Below, one piece after another: positions 19,005 to 28,442 of a DNA stretch of 64,000 bases (positions are counted from its first letter, which is position 1; every line of letters begins with the position of its first letter). The notes under the pieces are model-generated. The model did no database searches and was not told the origin of the DNA. It saw only the letters and a list, made by a program, of their open reading frames with translations. The stretch comes from Sphingobium herbicidovorans (lineage in GTDB: Bacteria > Pseudomonadota > Alphaproteobacteria > Sphingomonadales > Sphingomonadaceae), in assembly GCF_002080435.1 (NCBI RefSeq), contig NZ_CP020540.1:186001-250000 (forward strand), written 5' to 3'. The position numbers were made by a program, and so were the translations under genes.

Positions 19005-19160
19005 GAACCGGCGGACATACTCGCCGACTATCTCGCCTTCCTGCCGGATAACATTGCGATCGGCATAGGCATGGATATCCACCGGCCGCCACGCCGCCGA
19101 TGTATGCACCGAGAATTTGTTATAGTCGAACCGCACCAGCAGCGTCTTCGATGCCGACGC
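19005..19160 (-). pseudogene. IS21 istA remnant, proximal piece
   Basis: Reads SKTLLVRFDYNKFSVHTSAA, then RPVDIHAYADR and IVGEYVRRFGR, matching residues ~295-345 of the IstA at 5831 with a few differences, so a related but distinct IS21 copy. The upstream part of that copy is missing; the remnant abuts the MFS stop at 19167. Confidence 0.85.
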
Positions 19161-19166
19161 ACGAGG

Positions 19167-20232
19167 CTACGCTGTGCGGCCGGGTGTACGTTGCGACATC
19201 AGGATGGCAACCGAGAGAGCGATGGCCGCAAGGGCAAAAGCGATGGATGAGTTAAAGGTGTCAGTCAAATCTCGGAGAAAGCCTACGATAATTGGAGTCG
19301 CCACGGAAGCGATGGTCGCAAGCGATGTTATCGCCGCGACCGCCACCGCCCGGCCTTCTCGACCGATCAGCTCCGGCACCCATGCCCAGAACGGAACCAG
19401 CGAGCCAAATGCTCCGCCGGCGGCAAGACAAAGCCCAAGGATCTTCAACGCCGGAAAGGGTGCTAGGAGACAAACGCCCCAACCAATGCCGGCCATTACC
19501 AGTCCGCCCGCAGTGTAGAAGGAGCGCTCTGCATGTCGGTCTGACAACGTGCCAATCACGAACATGCTGATGATGGCCGTGAGAGCAGGGAGGGCCGATA
19601 ATAGGGTGATCAAAAGCACATCGGATCCAGAACCCACAGCGTCCCTAACAATTAACGGGGTCCAACTCGCAAGGATGCTTGTCGACGTCTGGTTGCAGTA
19701 GATGATTGCGGCGAGGACAAGGACATTCTTCGTGATTGCGCCTCGCCAAGTCCCCTTTGCATGCGCCTGAACAGGTTCCGATCGCTCCAGGCTCGCCTTG
19801 ATGGCTTGCTTCTCGTCGCTCGTCAGCCACTTCGCCTGGTCTGGCTTATCGACGAGCAGGAAATAAGCCAAAATGCCAAGGAGGACCGTGGGGAAACCTT
19901 CCAGCAGGAACAGCCACTGCCAACCCTGTAGCCCGAGCATTCCGTCCATTTGGAGGATCGGGCCTGCCAGGAGTGCCCCGAGAACAAGCCCGATTGGCGC
20001 TGCCGCCAGGAACAGGCTGTTGGCCCTCGCTCTGGAAGCGCCTGGAAACCAGGACGACATGAAAAACAGAACACCAGGAAGCATTCCCGCCTCCGCGGCA
20101 CCAAGCAGGGCACGAAGCAGATACAGGCTGTAAGGTCCGGAAATGAACACCATTGCCATCGAGGCAAGACCCCAGGTGATCATGATCCTCGGGATCCAGA
20201 TTTTGGCCCCAAACTTCACAAGCATTACATTG
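19167..20232 (-). pseudogene. MFS transporter copy 2, N-terminus removed
   Basis: 355 codons of the same ACS-type carrier as at 8127-9278, from NVMLVKFGAKIWIPRI to the natural C terminus. About 75 N-terminal residues (the first two helices) have been replaced by the IS6100-like element. TAC is intact where copy 1 has TAA. Helices such as LLRALLGAAEAGMLPGVLFF and WQWLFLLEGFPTVLLGILAYFLL are preserved. A full-length functional carrier no longer exists in this window. Confidence 0.9.
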
Positions 20233-21114
20233 GGCTCTGTTGCAAACTCTGACACGGTTTCCAAGATTGGGCTCATGTACTGTCAAGGTCAGTTGCGATG
20301 AACGATTTCAAAGGACGGCATTTTACCGGCGAGGTCATCCTATGGGCGGTGCGCTGGTATTGTCGATACGGCATCAGCTACCGTGATCTCGAGGAAATGC
20401 TGTCCGAGCGTGGGATCGATGTCGATCATACGACGATCTATCGCTGGGTGCAGCGCTACGCGCCGGAGATGGAGAAGCGTCTCCGCTGGTTCTGGCGGCG
20501 CGGCTTTGATCCGAGCTGGCGTCTGGATGAGACCTACGTAAAGGTGCGGGGCAAATGGACCTACCTGTACCGGGCGGTCGACAAACGGGGCGACACGATT
20601 GATTTCTATCTGTCATCGACACGCAGCGCCAAAGCGGCGAAGCGCTTTCTGGGCAAAGCTCTTCGTGGCCTGAAGGACTGGGAAAAGCCGGCCAAACTCA
20701 ATACCGACAAGGCACCCAGCTACGGCGCAGCAATCGCTGAGCTGAAACGCGAAGGCAAACTGGCGGCGGAAACCGAGCACCGGCAGGTGAAATATCTGAA
20801 CAACGTGCTCGAGGCCGACCACGGCAAGCTGAAGATGCTGATCAAGCCGGTACGTGGCTTCAAGTCGATGCCAACGGCCTACGCCACGATCAAGGGCTTC
20901 GAGGTCATGCGCGCCCTACGCAAAGGACAGGCCCAGGCATGGTGCCTGCAGCCAGGTATCATGGGGGAGGTGCGCCTGGTTGAAAGAGCATTCGGAATTG
21001 GACCCTCGGCCCTGACCGAAACCATGATTATGCTCAATAAGCATTTCGCCAATGCTGCCTAATCCCCCAACTGGGTGACGCCGCGCGGCCGTGCCCCATG
21101 TTTGCAACAGAGCC
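20233..21114 (+). mobile_element. IS6100-like element (IS6 family)
   Basis: 882 bp bounded by perfect terminal repeats GGCTCTGTTGCAAA (20233) and its complement (ending 21114), with one transposase gene. Flanks CATTACAT and ATATCGCG are different, so there is no target duplication. Genes on both sides (MFS copy 2 and a ParB-domain gene) are truncated exactly at the ends, the signature of an IS6-mediated deletion or replicon fusion. Confidence 0.93.
20298..21062 (+). CDS. tnp: IS6-family transposase (IS6100-like)
   Basis: 254 residues with the DDE core: WRLDETYVKVRGKWTYLYRAVD (first D), NTDKAPSYGAAI (second D) and NNVLEADHGKLKMLI (E). An N-terminal helix-turn-helix is present (SYRDLEEMLSERGIDVDHTTIYRWVQRY). 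It differs from remembered IS6100 transposase at scattered positions (for example near the N terminus), so 'IS6100-like' is safer than IS6100. Intact. Confidence 0.95.
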   Translation: MNDFKGRHFTGEVILWAVRWYCRYGISYRDLEEMLSERGIDVDHTTIYRWVQRYAPEMEKRLRWFWRRGFDPSWRLDETYVKVRGKWTYLYRAVDKRGDTIDFYLSSTRSAKAAKRFLGKALRGLKDWEKPAKLNTDKAPSYGAAIAELKREGKLAAETEHRQVKYLNNVLEADHGKLKMLIKPVRGFKSMPTAYATIKGFEVMRALRKGQAQAWCLQPGIMGEVRLVERAFGIGPSALTETMIMLNKHFANAA

Positions 21115-22429
21115 ATATCGCGAGGTCGAGCGCGAACCCCGCGTCCGAGGCGACATGGGACGCCAGGATCTGCCGCCGCTGGGTCGCGAGTTCGTCAACC
21201 AGCGTCGCGCTGAGCCGGGAGGCCGCGACCTTGCCGGACGGTGCTTCGGGTTCTGCGTCCGCGCCCGCCTGACGAATGGCGCGCTCGCTGAACATGCGGC
21301 TGTGCACCCGCGGACTGCCATCGGGCGCCAGATAGATGAAGGTGCCCAGCTGGTCCTTGATCGCATCGTCGACCATCGTGCGCGCCGCCTCGATCGCATC
21401 GAGTTCCCGCTCGATGTCGGCGAGCCGCACCGAAGCCGCCTCGGCCTCTGGTGTGCCGTCCTCAAGTTCGGTTTCCAGTTCACGGATGAGCGCATCGCCC
21501 TCATCGGAAAGACTGTCGACGCGATCCTGCTCGTCCTCGCTCAATTCGCGCAGCGCCGGATGATATTCGTAGAGCTGGCACTCCATGTCATAGGGCACAT
21601 GGGTCGCGAGGACCGGTGTCACGAATGCCAGCTTCTGCTCGGCAGCGAGTATTTGTGCCGCTGCTTCGAGCTTCTGGGCGGCAAGCTGCTCGATGATCTC
21701 CACGTCGATCCAGCTCTCGTCCGCATCATCGCCGAACAGGTCGCGCTCGATCCGGCCGCCCGCACCGACATAGGCATCGCGGCCAACGAACCGCGCCTTC
21801 GCATCGGTCGCCTTCACCGTCCCGTTGAGGAGCGCACGGCGGACATTGTCGGGATTGTCACCATAATAGGACCGGCTCATGCTCTCGAACACGCGCGCCT
21901 GGCGATCGACGTCGGGCGTGACGGCATAAGCCTGGGCGACCCCCAGCGTGATCTCGCCCGCCGCCAGCGCCGCGAAGACTACCGGAGCCAGTTCGGCAAG
22001 CCGGACCCGCTGCTCGACGAAGCGGGTCGTGACCCCGAAGCGTTTCGCCACATCCTCGGCGCTCGCCCCCCGGTCGAGGAAGTGCTTGAAGGCCGAGCAT
22101 TCATCCGCCGGGTTCATCGCGACGCGATGGAAATTCTCGGCAAGGCTCGCTTCGGCCGATCCGGCATCATCCTCGAGCACCAGCACCTGAACCTCATGGT
22201 CCGCGGCAAGCCGGTTCGTCTCAATCAGGCGTTGGAGCGCCCGCAAGCGGCGGCCGCCCGCCTTGACGGTGAAGTGCCCCGCTTTTTTTAGCGGCGTGAC
22301 CACGAGATTCTGCAACAGGCCATGCGCAGCGATATTCTCGGCCAGACTGTCGAGGTCGGCATCGCGATTGGATTTGCGGACATTATCCTTGGAGAGCGAG
22401 AGGTTCTTGACCTTCACGGACTGGATCAT
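21115..22429 (-). pseudogene. ParB/RepB-like nuclease-domain protein, C-terminus truncated
   Basis: From ATG 22429 (GGAG eight bases upstream) the protein starts MIQSVKVKNLSLSKDNVRKS, a ParB N-terminal domain with LDSLAENIAAHGLLQNLVV, KAGGRRLRALQRL and ASLAENFHRVAMNPADECSAF. A helix-turn-helix follows (SAEDVAKRFGVTTRFVEQRVRLAEL). The acidic C-terminal half contains a probable coiled coil. Similar large proteins (~650-700 residues) sit beside the helicase gene on sphingomonad plasmids; this one stops at residue ~438 where the IS6100-like element begins. It is not the partner of parA at 33846. Confidence 0.85.
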
Positions 22430-22540
22430 CGGTTGTCTCCTTCGAGGGTTGCGCCGACGTCGTCGGCCGGCTTGAGCCACTCAGGCCCACCCGGCCGAAG
22501 GCCCCCTCCCCTCTCTTCGATCGCTTGACGCTGCCGCTGC

Positions 22541-24616
22541 TCAGCCTGCTATCTCGCCAAGGATCTCGACGGCGCGGCTCGGTGGGACGAAGAGCCGCGT
22601 GCGGTGTTGGATGATCTCGGTGAAGCAGCCCGCCGCCTTGAGATGAGGAAGGGCGTCGGACTTCCAGTCGAGCAATTCGAGGCGTTGGTCGCCGGCGACC
22701 AAGGCCCGCTTCAGCCGGAGCGACCCGATCGGCATGATCTCGCCCGAGGTGCGAACGTGCTCGACCCGCGCGCCTAGATCGATCGCGACATGGGCGGCGA
22801 TGCCGAATGCGCTGGCGATCCGCTCCACCAGCGGCGCCGGAATAAGACGCCCGAGAAGCGACTGGCCGTCATCGCTCGTCAACCGCCAGACCTGGACATG
22901 ATCGTCGGGCAGCTTTCCCCAGACCGGGAGCAGCAGGCCCGTGACCAGATAGATGATCTGCGTACGCGTCTGCGCGGCCATCGCGTCGCATTCGGCCTGC
23001 CAGGCTTCGTCGAAGCTCGCGCGGTCCACGTCGGTCCAATGGGTTTCGGCGAAGAGGTCCTGCCGGTGCCGTTCGGTGCGCGTTGGACGCACCAGCTCGT
23101 AGCGGCGCACGGTCCGCCCCTCTTCGTCCGTCAGCGAGAAGGTCGGCCGGCAAATGGCGGCCTTGCCGGAACGCGGGTTGATCAACCCGCGCGCTTCCGG
23201 GTCGGCCAGAAGCCAATGCGCTCGTTCCAGAGTCAGCGGCCGATATCGTTCCTCGGTTTCGATACGCAGGATCTCGGTTTCGGCGCCGCTCACGGGATCG
23301 CGCCGGATCACCGTGCGGTCGAGGATCGAAATTCGGTCGGCCGCGATCGTTTCGACGCCAAGATCGAGGGTGCCAGCCTCGCGGGCCTTTTCCACCCGTG
23401 CTTCGATCAAGCCCAGATATTCGTCGAAGATCGCGTTCTGCAGGTCGATGCGCAGTGCCAGGATGCGGTTCAACCACCGCTGGATCGTGGGCAAGGTCTC
23501 AGTGAGCCCCCCACCCTCCCCGGCCAGGTTCAAACCGGTGAGCGACTGGAATTGATCAAAGCGCACCGATTGGAGCTTTCCCTGGAACAGTAGGCGAAAC
23601 CACTGGTCGAGCGATTCCCGCGCGAAGTCGGACTCCAGATTGTCGCGGGGGTCGAAAAGTCCCTGCCCGCCGGTCTGGCGTTGGCCGCGGGTCAGGGCGC
23701 CCAAGCTGTCGAGGCGCCGGGCGATGGTCGAGATGAACCGCCGTTCGCCGCGGCAATCGGTGGAAACGGGCCGAAACAGGGGTGGGCTGGCTTGGTGGGT
23801 GCGGTGCGTGCGGCCCAGCCCCTGGATCGCCGCGTCAGCACGCCAACCGGGCTCGAGGAGATAGTGAATGCGGCGCCTCTGATTGAGCGCGTCGAGGCTG
23901 GCATGATAGCTCCGTCCCGTGCCGCCGGCGTCGGAAAAGATCAGGATACGCTTTTCGCCGCGCATGAAGCTGTCGGTCTCCGCGAGGTTCGTGCGCGCGC
24001 TGCGCCGTTCGATCCGCTGACGGCCCTCGGCATCGACGATGATCCGCCGGCTGCGACCCGTCACCTCGGCCACTGCCTCCGTCCCGAAATGCCCGATGAT
24101 ATGATCGAGCGCCGAGCCGACCACCGGCAGCGCACAGAGTTGCTCGAGGAGCTGGTCGCGCATGGCCATCGCTTCCCGGCACAGCACGGGCTGCCCAGCC
24201 TCGTCGATCATCGGTTCCGAGCGCACCGTGCCGCTATCGTCGGTATAGGTGCGCATCTGGCGCACCGGAAAGGCCGCCGTCAGATAGTCGACCAGGAATT
24301 CGCGCGGGGACAGCTCGATGTCGAGCCAGGCGCGCTCCTCAGGGGACAGGTCGGCAAGGGCACGATCGAGCATCGCTTCCGACGTCGACACGAGCTGGAC
24401 CACGGCGCAGTCGCCCCGCGCGAGATCGGCGGCGATCGCCGGGATCAGCGACGGCAGCTTCATCGACAGCAGGATCTGGCCGAAGAAGCGTTGCTTGGTC
24501 GATTCGAAGATCGACAATGCCGCGGCCTTCGCGCCGCTATTGTAGGTGGCACCGCTGAAACCGTCGGTGACGCGCGTGGCGGCGAGCGCGGCCTGCAGAT
24601 TGTTGTGAATGATCGC
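22541..24616 (-). pseudogene. Methyltransferase/Strawberry-notch helicase, C-terminal part
   Basis: The last 690 codons of the gene that begins at 30572. From the junction the frame reads IIHNNLQAALAATRVTDGFS, then ESTKQRFFGQILLSMKLPSL, AVVQLVSTSEAMLDRAL, and the Strawberry-notch C-terminal helicase motif RILIFSDAGGTGRSYHASLDALNQRRRIHYLLEPGWRADAAIQGLGRTHRTHQ. The second RecA-like lobe with the arginine finger (QGLGRTHRTHQ) is clear. RIT2 separates it from the first lobe. An internal ATG at 24517 could give a separate 658-residue product, without Walker A. Confidence 0.88.
24611..24616. repeat. 6-bp direct repeat flanking RIT2, left
   Basis: GATCGC, repeated at 28443-28448. It may be the recombination overlap or target duplication. 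Fusing at one copy restores the ...AWAI-IHNN... frame. Confidence 0.75.
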
Positions 24617-24658
24617 TTATCGCGAGGAAGCGGTAATGCGAAGGAACGCGGCGTAGTC
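24617..24658 (+). repeat. RIT2 terminal inverted repeat, ritA side
   Basis: 42 bp, starting TTATCGCGAGGAAGCGGTAA; perfect complement at 28375-28416. It shares the core ATGCGAAG with the RIT1 repeat. Confidence 0.92.
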
Positions 24659-24746
24659 GCGGGTTTCCTGGGGCGCGGCAGGAAGTTGCTGCGCATTATT
24701 TTGGTTGCGAACCTCGGCGGTCTCTGGACCAGCTGAGGAGTCAATC

Positions 24747-25979
24747 ATGTTGAAACTTCACGACGAGTTGATAGCCAAGCTCTCGAACCTGCTCACCGCG
24801 CAAAATTACAACCCGGTGGTCATCGCCAACAACCGCCTCTACGGTCGTGCCTTTCTCGATTATCTGGTGGAATGCGATATCCCGGTCGAAACTGTCGTGC
24901 CGGCGCAGGTCGATCAGTATTTTGTCTATGCGATCCAGGACTTTGAAGCCCAGTACGGGCGACCTCCCAGTCCTCGCTGGCATATGTTGCCGCGCTCCGC
25001 GATCGCCAAGGTCCTTCGGCTCGCCCAAGGCAAATGGCCCCCGGACGCCGAAATGGTCGGTCCCGATTCCGAGCATCGACACGAAATCTGCAATGAATAT
25101 GAGACGTGGCTGCGCGATGAGCGCGGACTGGCAAGCGCGAGCATTGCGGCGCTTATGTGGGAGGCGCGAAACTTCCTGCGATGGCAGTTCGACCGCGGTG
25201 GCGTAGCCAGTCTCCAGGCATTGGCCGTGACTGATGTCGATCGCTACATGGATATGCGCGCGCCGGGTCTGCGGCGAAAATCATTAGCCGATGTCGCTGA
25301 GCGCCTCCGCTCGGTGGTGCGCTATCTGCATCGGACGGGACGCATCCCGACCGATCTCACGCCGCACATCATCGGCCCCATGCTCTATGCCTACGAAGAT
25401 GTGCCCTCAACGCTGGACAAGAGCCAAATCGCCGCGGTGCTGGGGGCGACGAAGGAGGACCAATCGCCGCGCGGACTACGCGATTATGCGATACTGCAAA
25501 TGCTTGCCACATATGGCCTGCGCGAAGGTGAGATCTGCCGCCTTCGGCTCGAGGACGTGAACTGGCGCGGGGAATCCCTGCGGATCCGTCACACCAAGAC
25601 CAATGCGTACTCCTACATGCCGCTGTTGGCGCATGTTGGTGAAGCGCTTCTCGACTATCTTCGACTTGGGCGTCCCGGGACCGAGATCCGGGAAATCTTC
25701 ATCCGGTCCCTCGCGCCCTATACCGCAATCACCAACCTTTATGGCATGATCCGAGGCCGGTTGGCCGCCGCAGGCGTCGAGCCGGCAGGAAAGCGAGGGC
25801 CGCATGTCTTCCGCCACGCTCGTGCGGTGGAAATGCTGCGGGCGTCGGTACCGCAAAAGATCATCGGCGACGTGCTCGGGCATCGATCCACCGAATCCAC
25901 CAACGCCTATCTCAAGCTGGCAACAGATGATCTCCGCGCCGTGGCACTCGATGTGCCTGGAACGGAAGTGCTGTCATGA
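24747..25979 (+). CDS. Tyrosine recombinase RitA (RIT2)
   Basis: 410 residues from ATG 24747, with GAGGAG six bases upstream; the frame is open further back to 24705 without a better start. Catalytic motifs: YGLREGEICRLRLEDVNW (Arg I), RHTKTNAYSYMPL (Lys), HVFRHARAVEML (HxxR), VLGHRSTESTNAYLK (His, Tyr). Stop overlaps the ritB ATG. Confidence 0.92.
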   Translation: MLKLHDELIAKLSNLLTAQNYNPVVIANNRLYGRAFLDYLVECDIPVETVVPAQVDQYFVYAIQDFEAQYGRPPSPRWHMLPRSAIAKVLRLAQGKWPPDAEMVGPDSEHRHEICNEYETWLRDERGLASASIAALMWEARNFLRWQFDRGGVASLQALAVTDVDRYMDMRAPGLRRKSLADVAERLRSVVRYLHRTGRIPTDLTPHIIGPMLYAYEDVPSTLDKSQIAAVLGATKEDQSPRGLRDYAILQMLATYGLREGEICRLRLEDVNWRGESLRIRHTKTNAYSYMPLLAHVGEALLDYLRLGRPGTEIREIFIRSLAPYTAITNLYGMIRGRLAAAGVEPAGKRGPHVFRHARAVEMLRASVPQKIIGDVLGHRSTESTNAYLKLATDDLRAVALDVPGTEVLS

Positions 25980-27331
25980 GCGACTGGCACGATCCCGATC
26001 GCACCGTCGTCGACGCCTTCCTGGCAAAATCGCAGTTCCGGCCGGGAAGCGTACCGACCTATCGCTGGTTCCTTCGCAGCTTCGAGGAGGTAGCCCGGCG
26101 TCATCCGGCGGTTGACCGGCGGATGCTCGAGACCTGGCTGAAGGAAATGGAAAACCGATGGCGATTGCAGACGCTGCTCAATCAGGTGTGCATTGTCGAC
26201 CGCTTCCTCGACCACCTCGTCGAAATCGGGCTGATCGTTGATAATCCGGTCGCCACCCTGCGCAGTCAGTACAACGTCAAGCAAAGCAAGCCGATCTGGC
26301 GGGCGCTGGCTTCTCCCAATCCCGATGAGGCCTTGGCTGCGTTACGACGGCCTGCGCCGTTCGGCAGCGTTCTGGGCGACTTCATGCGCGACCATGTCAT
26401 GCTGATGCGTAGCCGGGGATATCAATATGAAGCGCAGGCTCACTGGCTGATGCGGTTCGATCGGTTCCTTCAGGCCCGGCCCGACCTCGCCGAGAAGCCA
26501 CTTGAGGCCATGCTGACGAGTTGGGCGGCCGCCAAGCCGACACGTAATCACGCGGCAGAATGCCAGAAGGTGGCGCGAATCCTGACCAAGGCGCGGTTCC
26601 GTCTTGATCCGAGCATCCCGCCGAGGCGCTTCAACATCCGGCCAGAGCGGGAGGTCAGACGTGAGCACAGGCAGCCGCATATCTTCGGGCCAGCTGACGT
26701 TCGGTGCATGCTCGATGTGGCCCGGTCTTATCCATCACCGGACGCTCCGCTGCGGCCGTTGACGCTCTTCACCATGATCATGCTGGCCTATTGCGCCGGG
26801 CTGAGGCGAAGTGAACTGGCCTGGCTTGATCTCGGCGACGTGGACCTGCAATCCGGCACAATCACGATCCGGGAAACGAAGTTCTACAAGACCAGGATCT
26901 TGCCGCTATCCGCCAGTGTCGTGGTCGAACTGCGCGCGTACATCGATGCGAGACGGCGCGCTGGCGGCCCACAGGACCCGAAATCGGGGCTGTTCTGGCA
27001 TGCCCACTTCAATGACCGCTACAGGCCCGAGGCGGTTACGACGATGATTACCAACGTCATGCGCCGTGCCGGGCTCAAGCCCGCTTCGGGGCGGACCGGG
27101 CCGCGGGTCCATGATCTTCGTCACTCGATGGTGGTGAACCGGATCCTCCAGTGGTACCGATCCGGCATTAACCCGCAGGAAAAACTGCACTTCCTCTCGA
27201 CCTACATGGGGCACCGGGATCTCCACTCCACACTGGTCTACATCACCGTCACGCAGGATCTGTTGCAGGAAGCCAGCGAACGGTTCCGCGCGCTCGGCGC
27301 CCCGTGCCTCGTCATGGAGGCGCGGCCATGA
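25976..27331 (+). CDS. Tyrosine recombinase RitB (RIT2)
   Basis: 451 residues. The first ~200 form an extended core-binding region (HRWFLRSFEEVARRHPAVDRR-type helices). The catalytic domain has CAGLRRSELAWLDLGDVDL, RETKFYKTRILPL, VHDLRHSMVVNRILQW and YMGHRDLHSTLVYI. Coupled to both neighbours by ATGA overlaps. It is longer than RitB of RIT1 (318 residues), mainly at the N terminus. Confidence 0.92.
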   Translation: MSDWHDPDRTVVDAFLAKSQFRPGSVPTYRWFLRSFEEVARRHPAVDRRMLETWLKEMENRWRLQTLLNQVCIVDRFLDHLVEIGLIVDNPVATLRSQYNVKQSKPIWRALASPNPDEALAALRRPAPFGSVLGDFMRDHVMLMRSRGYQYEAQAHWLMRFDRFLQARPDLAEKPLEAMLTSWAAAKPTRNHAAECQKVARILTKARFRLDPSIPPRRFNIRPEREVRREHRQPHIFGPADVRCMLDVARSYPSPDAPLRPLTLFTMIMLAYCAGLRRSELAWLDLGDVDLQSGTITIRETKFYKTRILPLSASVVVELRAYIDARRRAGGPQDPKSGLFWHAHFNDRYRPEAVTTMITNVMRRAGLKPASGRTGPRVHDLRHSMVVNRILQWYRSGINPQEKLHFLSTYMGHRDLHSTLVYITVTQDLLQEASERFRALGAPCLVMEARP

Positions 27332-28332
27332 AGAAGGGCAATCCCTTGCCCGCATTGTTGCGGGCGTTCTTCCAGGAGTGGCTGGCCGAGCAGCGCAGCG
27401 CGTCAATCCATACAATCCGTTCTTATCGCGACACCTGGCGGCTGCTGCTTCGGTTCGTCGCGGAGCGAAAAGGCTGCGGGGTAGCGCGGCTGACGCTCAC
27501 CGACGTCTCGGCCGACGAGGTGCGCGCGTTCCTCCATCATACCGAACATGGCCGTAAGACCACGATCGGCACACGGAACTGCCGACTGGCCGCCATCCGT
27601 AGCTTCTTCAGCTTCGTTGCAGACAAGAATCCGGAATACATCGCGCAGTGCTCAGCGGTCTTGGCTGTTCCGTTGAAGCGGGAGCCCACTTCCGCGCCGT
27701 GCTACCTCGAACCTGAGGAGGTCGAGGCCATCCTCGCCCAGCCCGACCGATCGACGCTCGAAGGGATGCGCGACCATGTGCTGCTCTCGTTCCTTTACAA
27801 CAGCGGCGCGCGCATCCAGGAGGCGCTTGACCTCTGTACCGAGGCGATCCGGTTCGAACCGCCGAACTTCGTGCGTCTTTACGGCAAGGGGCGCAAGGAA
27901 CGGGTCTGCCCGCTTTGGCCAGAAACCGTGGCATTACTCAGGAAGCTGTTGGAGCGACAACCGCGTGCGCCCGATGAGCGGATCTTCGTCAATCGATACG
28001 GTGAGCCGCTGGGGGCCTCGGGGGTGCGGTTCAAGCTCAGCGCCTATGTGGAACAAGCCGCGAAATCGACGCTGACCCTCCAGTCAAAACACGTGACGCC
28101 GCACAGCTTTCGGCACGCGACCGCTGTCCACCTCGTTGCCGCCGGGGTCGATATCACCGTCATCCGCAGTTGGCTCGGCCACGTCAGCCTCGACACGACC
28201 AATCACTATGCTCAGGCCAATCTGGAGACCAAGCGAAAGGCCCTGGAGCAGGTGGGCGCACCGGCGGCGAGCAATGTGCCACCTTCGTGGAAGCGAGATG
28301 CCAGTCTGATGGAGTGGCTCGACACCCTGTAG
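27328..28332 (+). CDS. Tyrosine recombinase RitC (RIT2)
   Basis: 334 residues from ATG 27328, overlapping the ritB stop. Core-binding domain SIHTIRSYRDTWRLLLRFV; catalytic motifs YNSGARIQEALDL, GKGRKERVCPLW, HSFRHATAVHLVAAGVDITVIRSWLGHVSLDTTNHY. It is the best-conserved gene between RIT1 and RIT2. Just after the stop is AATAATGTGAAGG, paralleled by TTATGTGAAG after the RIT1 ritC stop. Confidence 0.92.
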   Translation: MKKGNPLPALLRAFFQEWLAEQRSASIHTIRSYRDTWRLLLRFVAERKGCGVARLTLTDVSADEVRAFLHHTEHGRKTTIGTRNCRLAAIRSFFSFVADKNPEYIAQCSAVLAVPLKREPTSAPCYLEPEEVEAILAQPDRSTLEGMRDHVLLSFLYNSGARIQEALDLCTEAIRFEPPNFVRLYGKGRKERVCPLWPETVALLRKLLERQPRAPDERIFVNRYGEPLGASGVRFKLSAYVEQAAKSTLTLQSKHVTPHSFRHATAVHLVAAGVDITVIRSWLGHVSLDTTNHYAQANLETKRKALEQVGAPAASNVPPSWKRDASLMEWLDTL

Positions 28333-28374
28333 AATAATGTGAAGGACCCGGCGAAGTGTTCCGCAGCCTTGCAG

Positions 28375-28416
28375 GACTACGCCGCGTTCCTTCGCATTAC
28401 CGCTTCCTCGCGATAA
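28375..28416 (-). repeat. RIT2 terminal inverted repeat, ritC side
   Basis: 42-bp perfect complement of 24617-24658, 42 bases after the ritC stop. Confidence 0.92.
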
Positions 28417-28422
28417 CAGGTG

Positions 28423-28442
28423 TTATGCGCAGCTAAGCATAA
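28423..28442. repeat. Palindrome at the ritC-side end of RIT2
   Basis: TTATGC-GCAGCTAA-GCATAA, 6-bp perfect arms, separated from the terminal repeat by CAGGTG. Present only at this end; see the analogous site at 13286-13309. Confidence 0.78.

Larger units (their letters stand above)
24617..28442 (+). mobile_element. RIT element 2 (recombinase-in-trio)
   Basis: 3,826 bp, three coupled tyrosine recombinases with ATGA overlaps and no other gene. Perfect 42-bp terminal inverted repeats and an additional 20-bp palindrome outside the ritC-side repeat. Flanked by GATCGC. It lies inside the large helicase gene, and exact removal gives a single 1,399-codon open frame. Confidence 0.92.

Noticed and set aside
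24517..24616. Treating 22541-24517 as an independent helicase gene
   Set aside because: The frame is open to the RIT2 edge and joins the N-terminal half in frame; ATG 24517 is internal to the domain.
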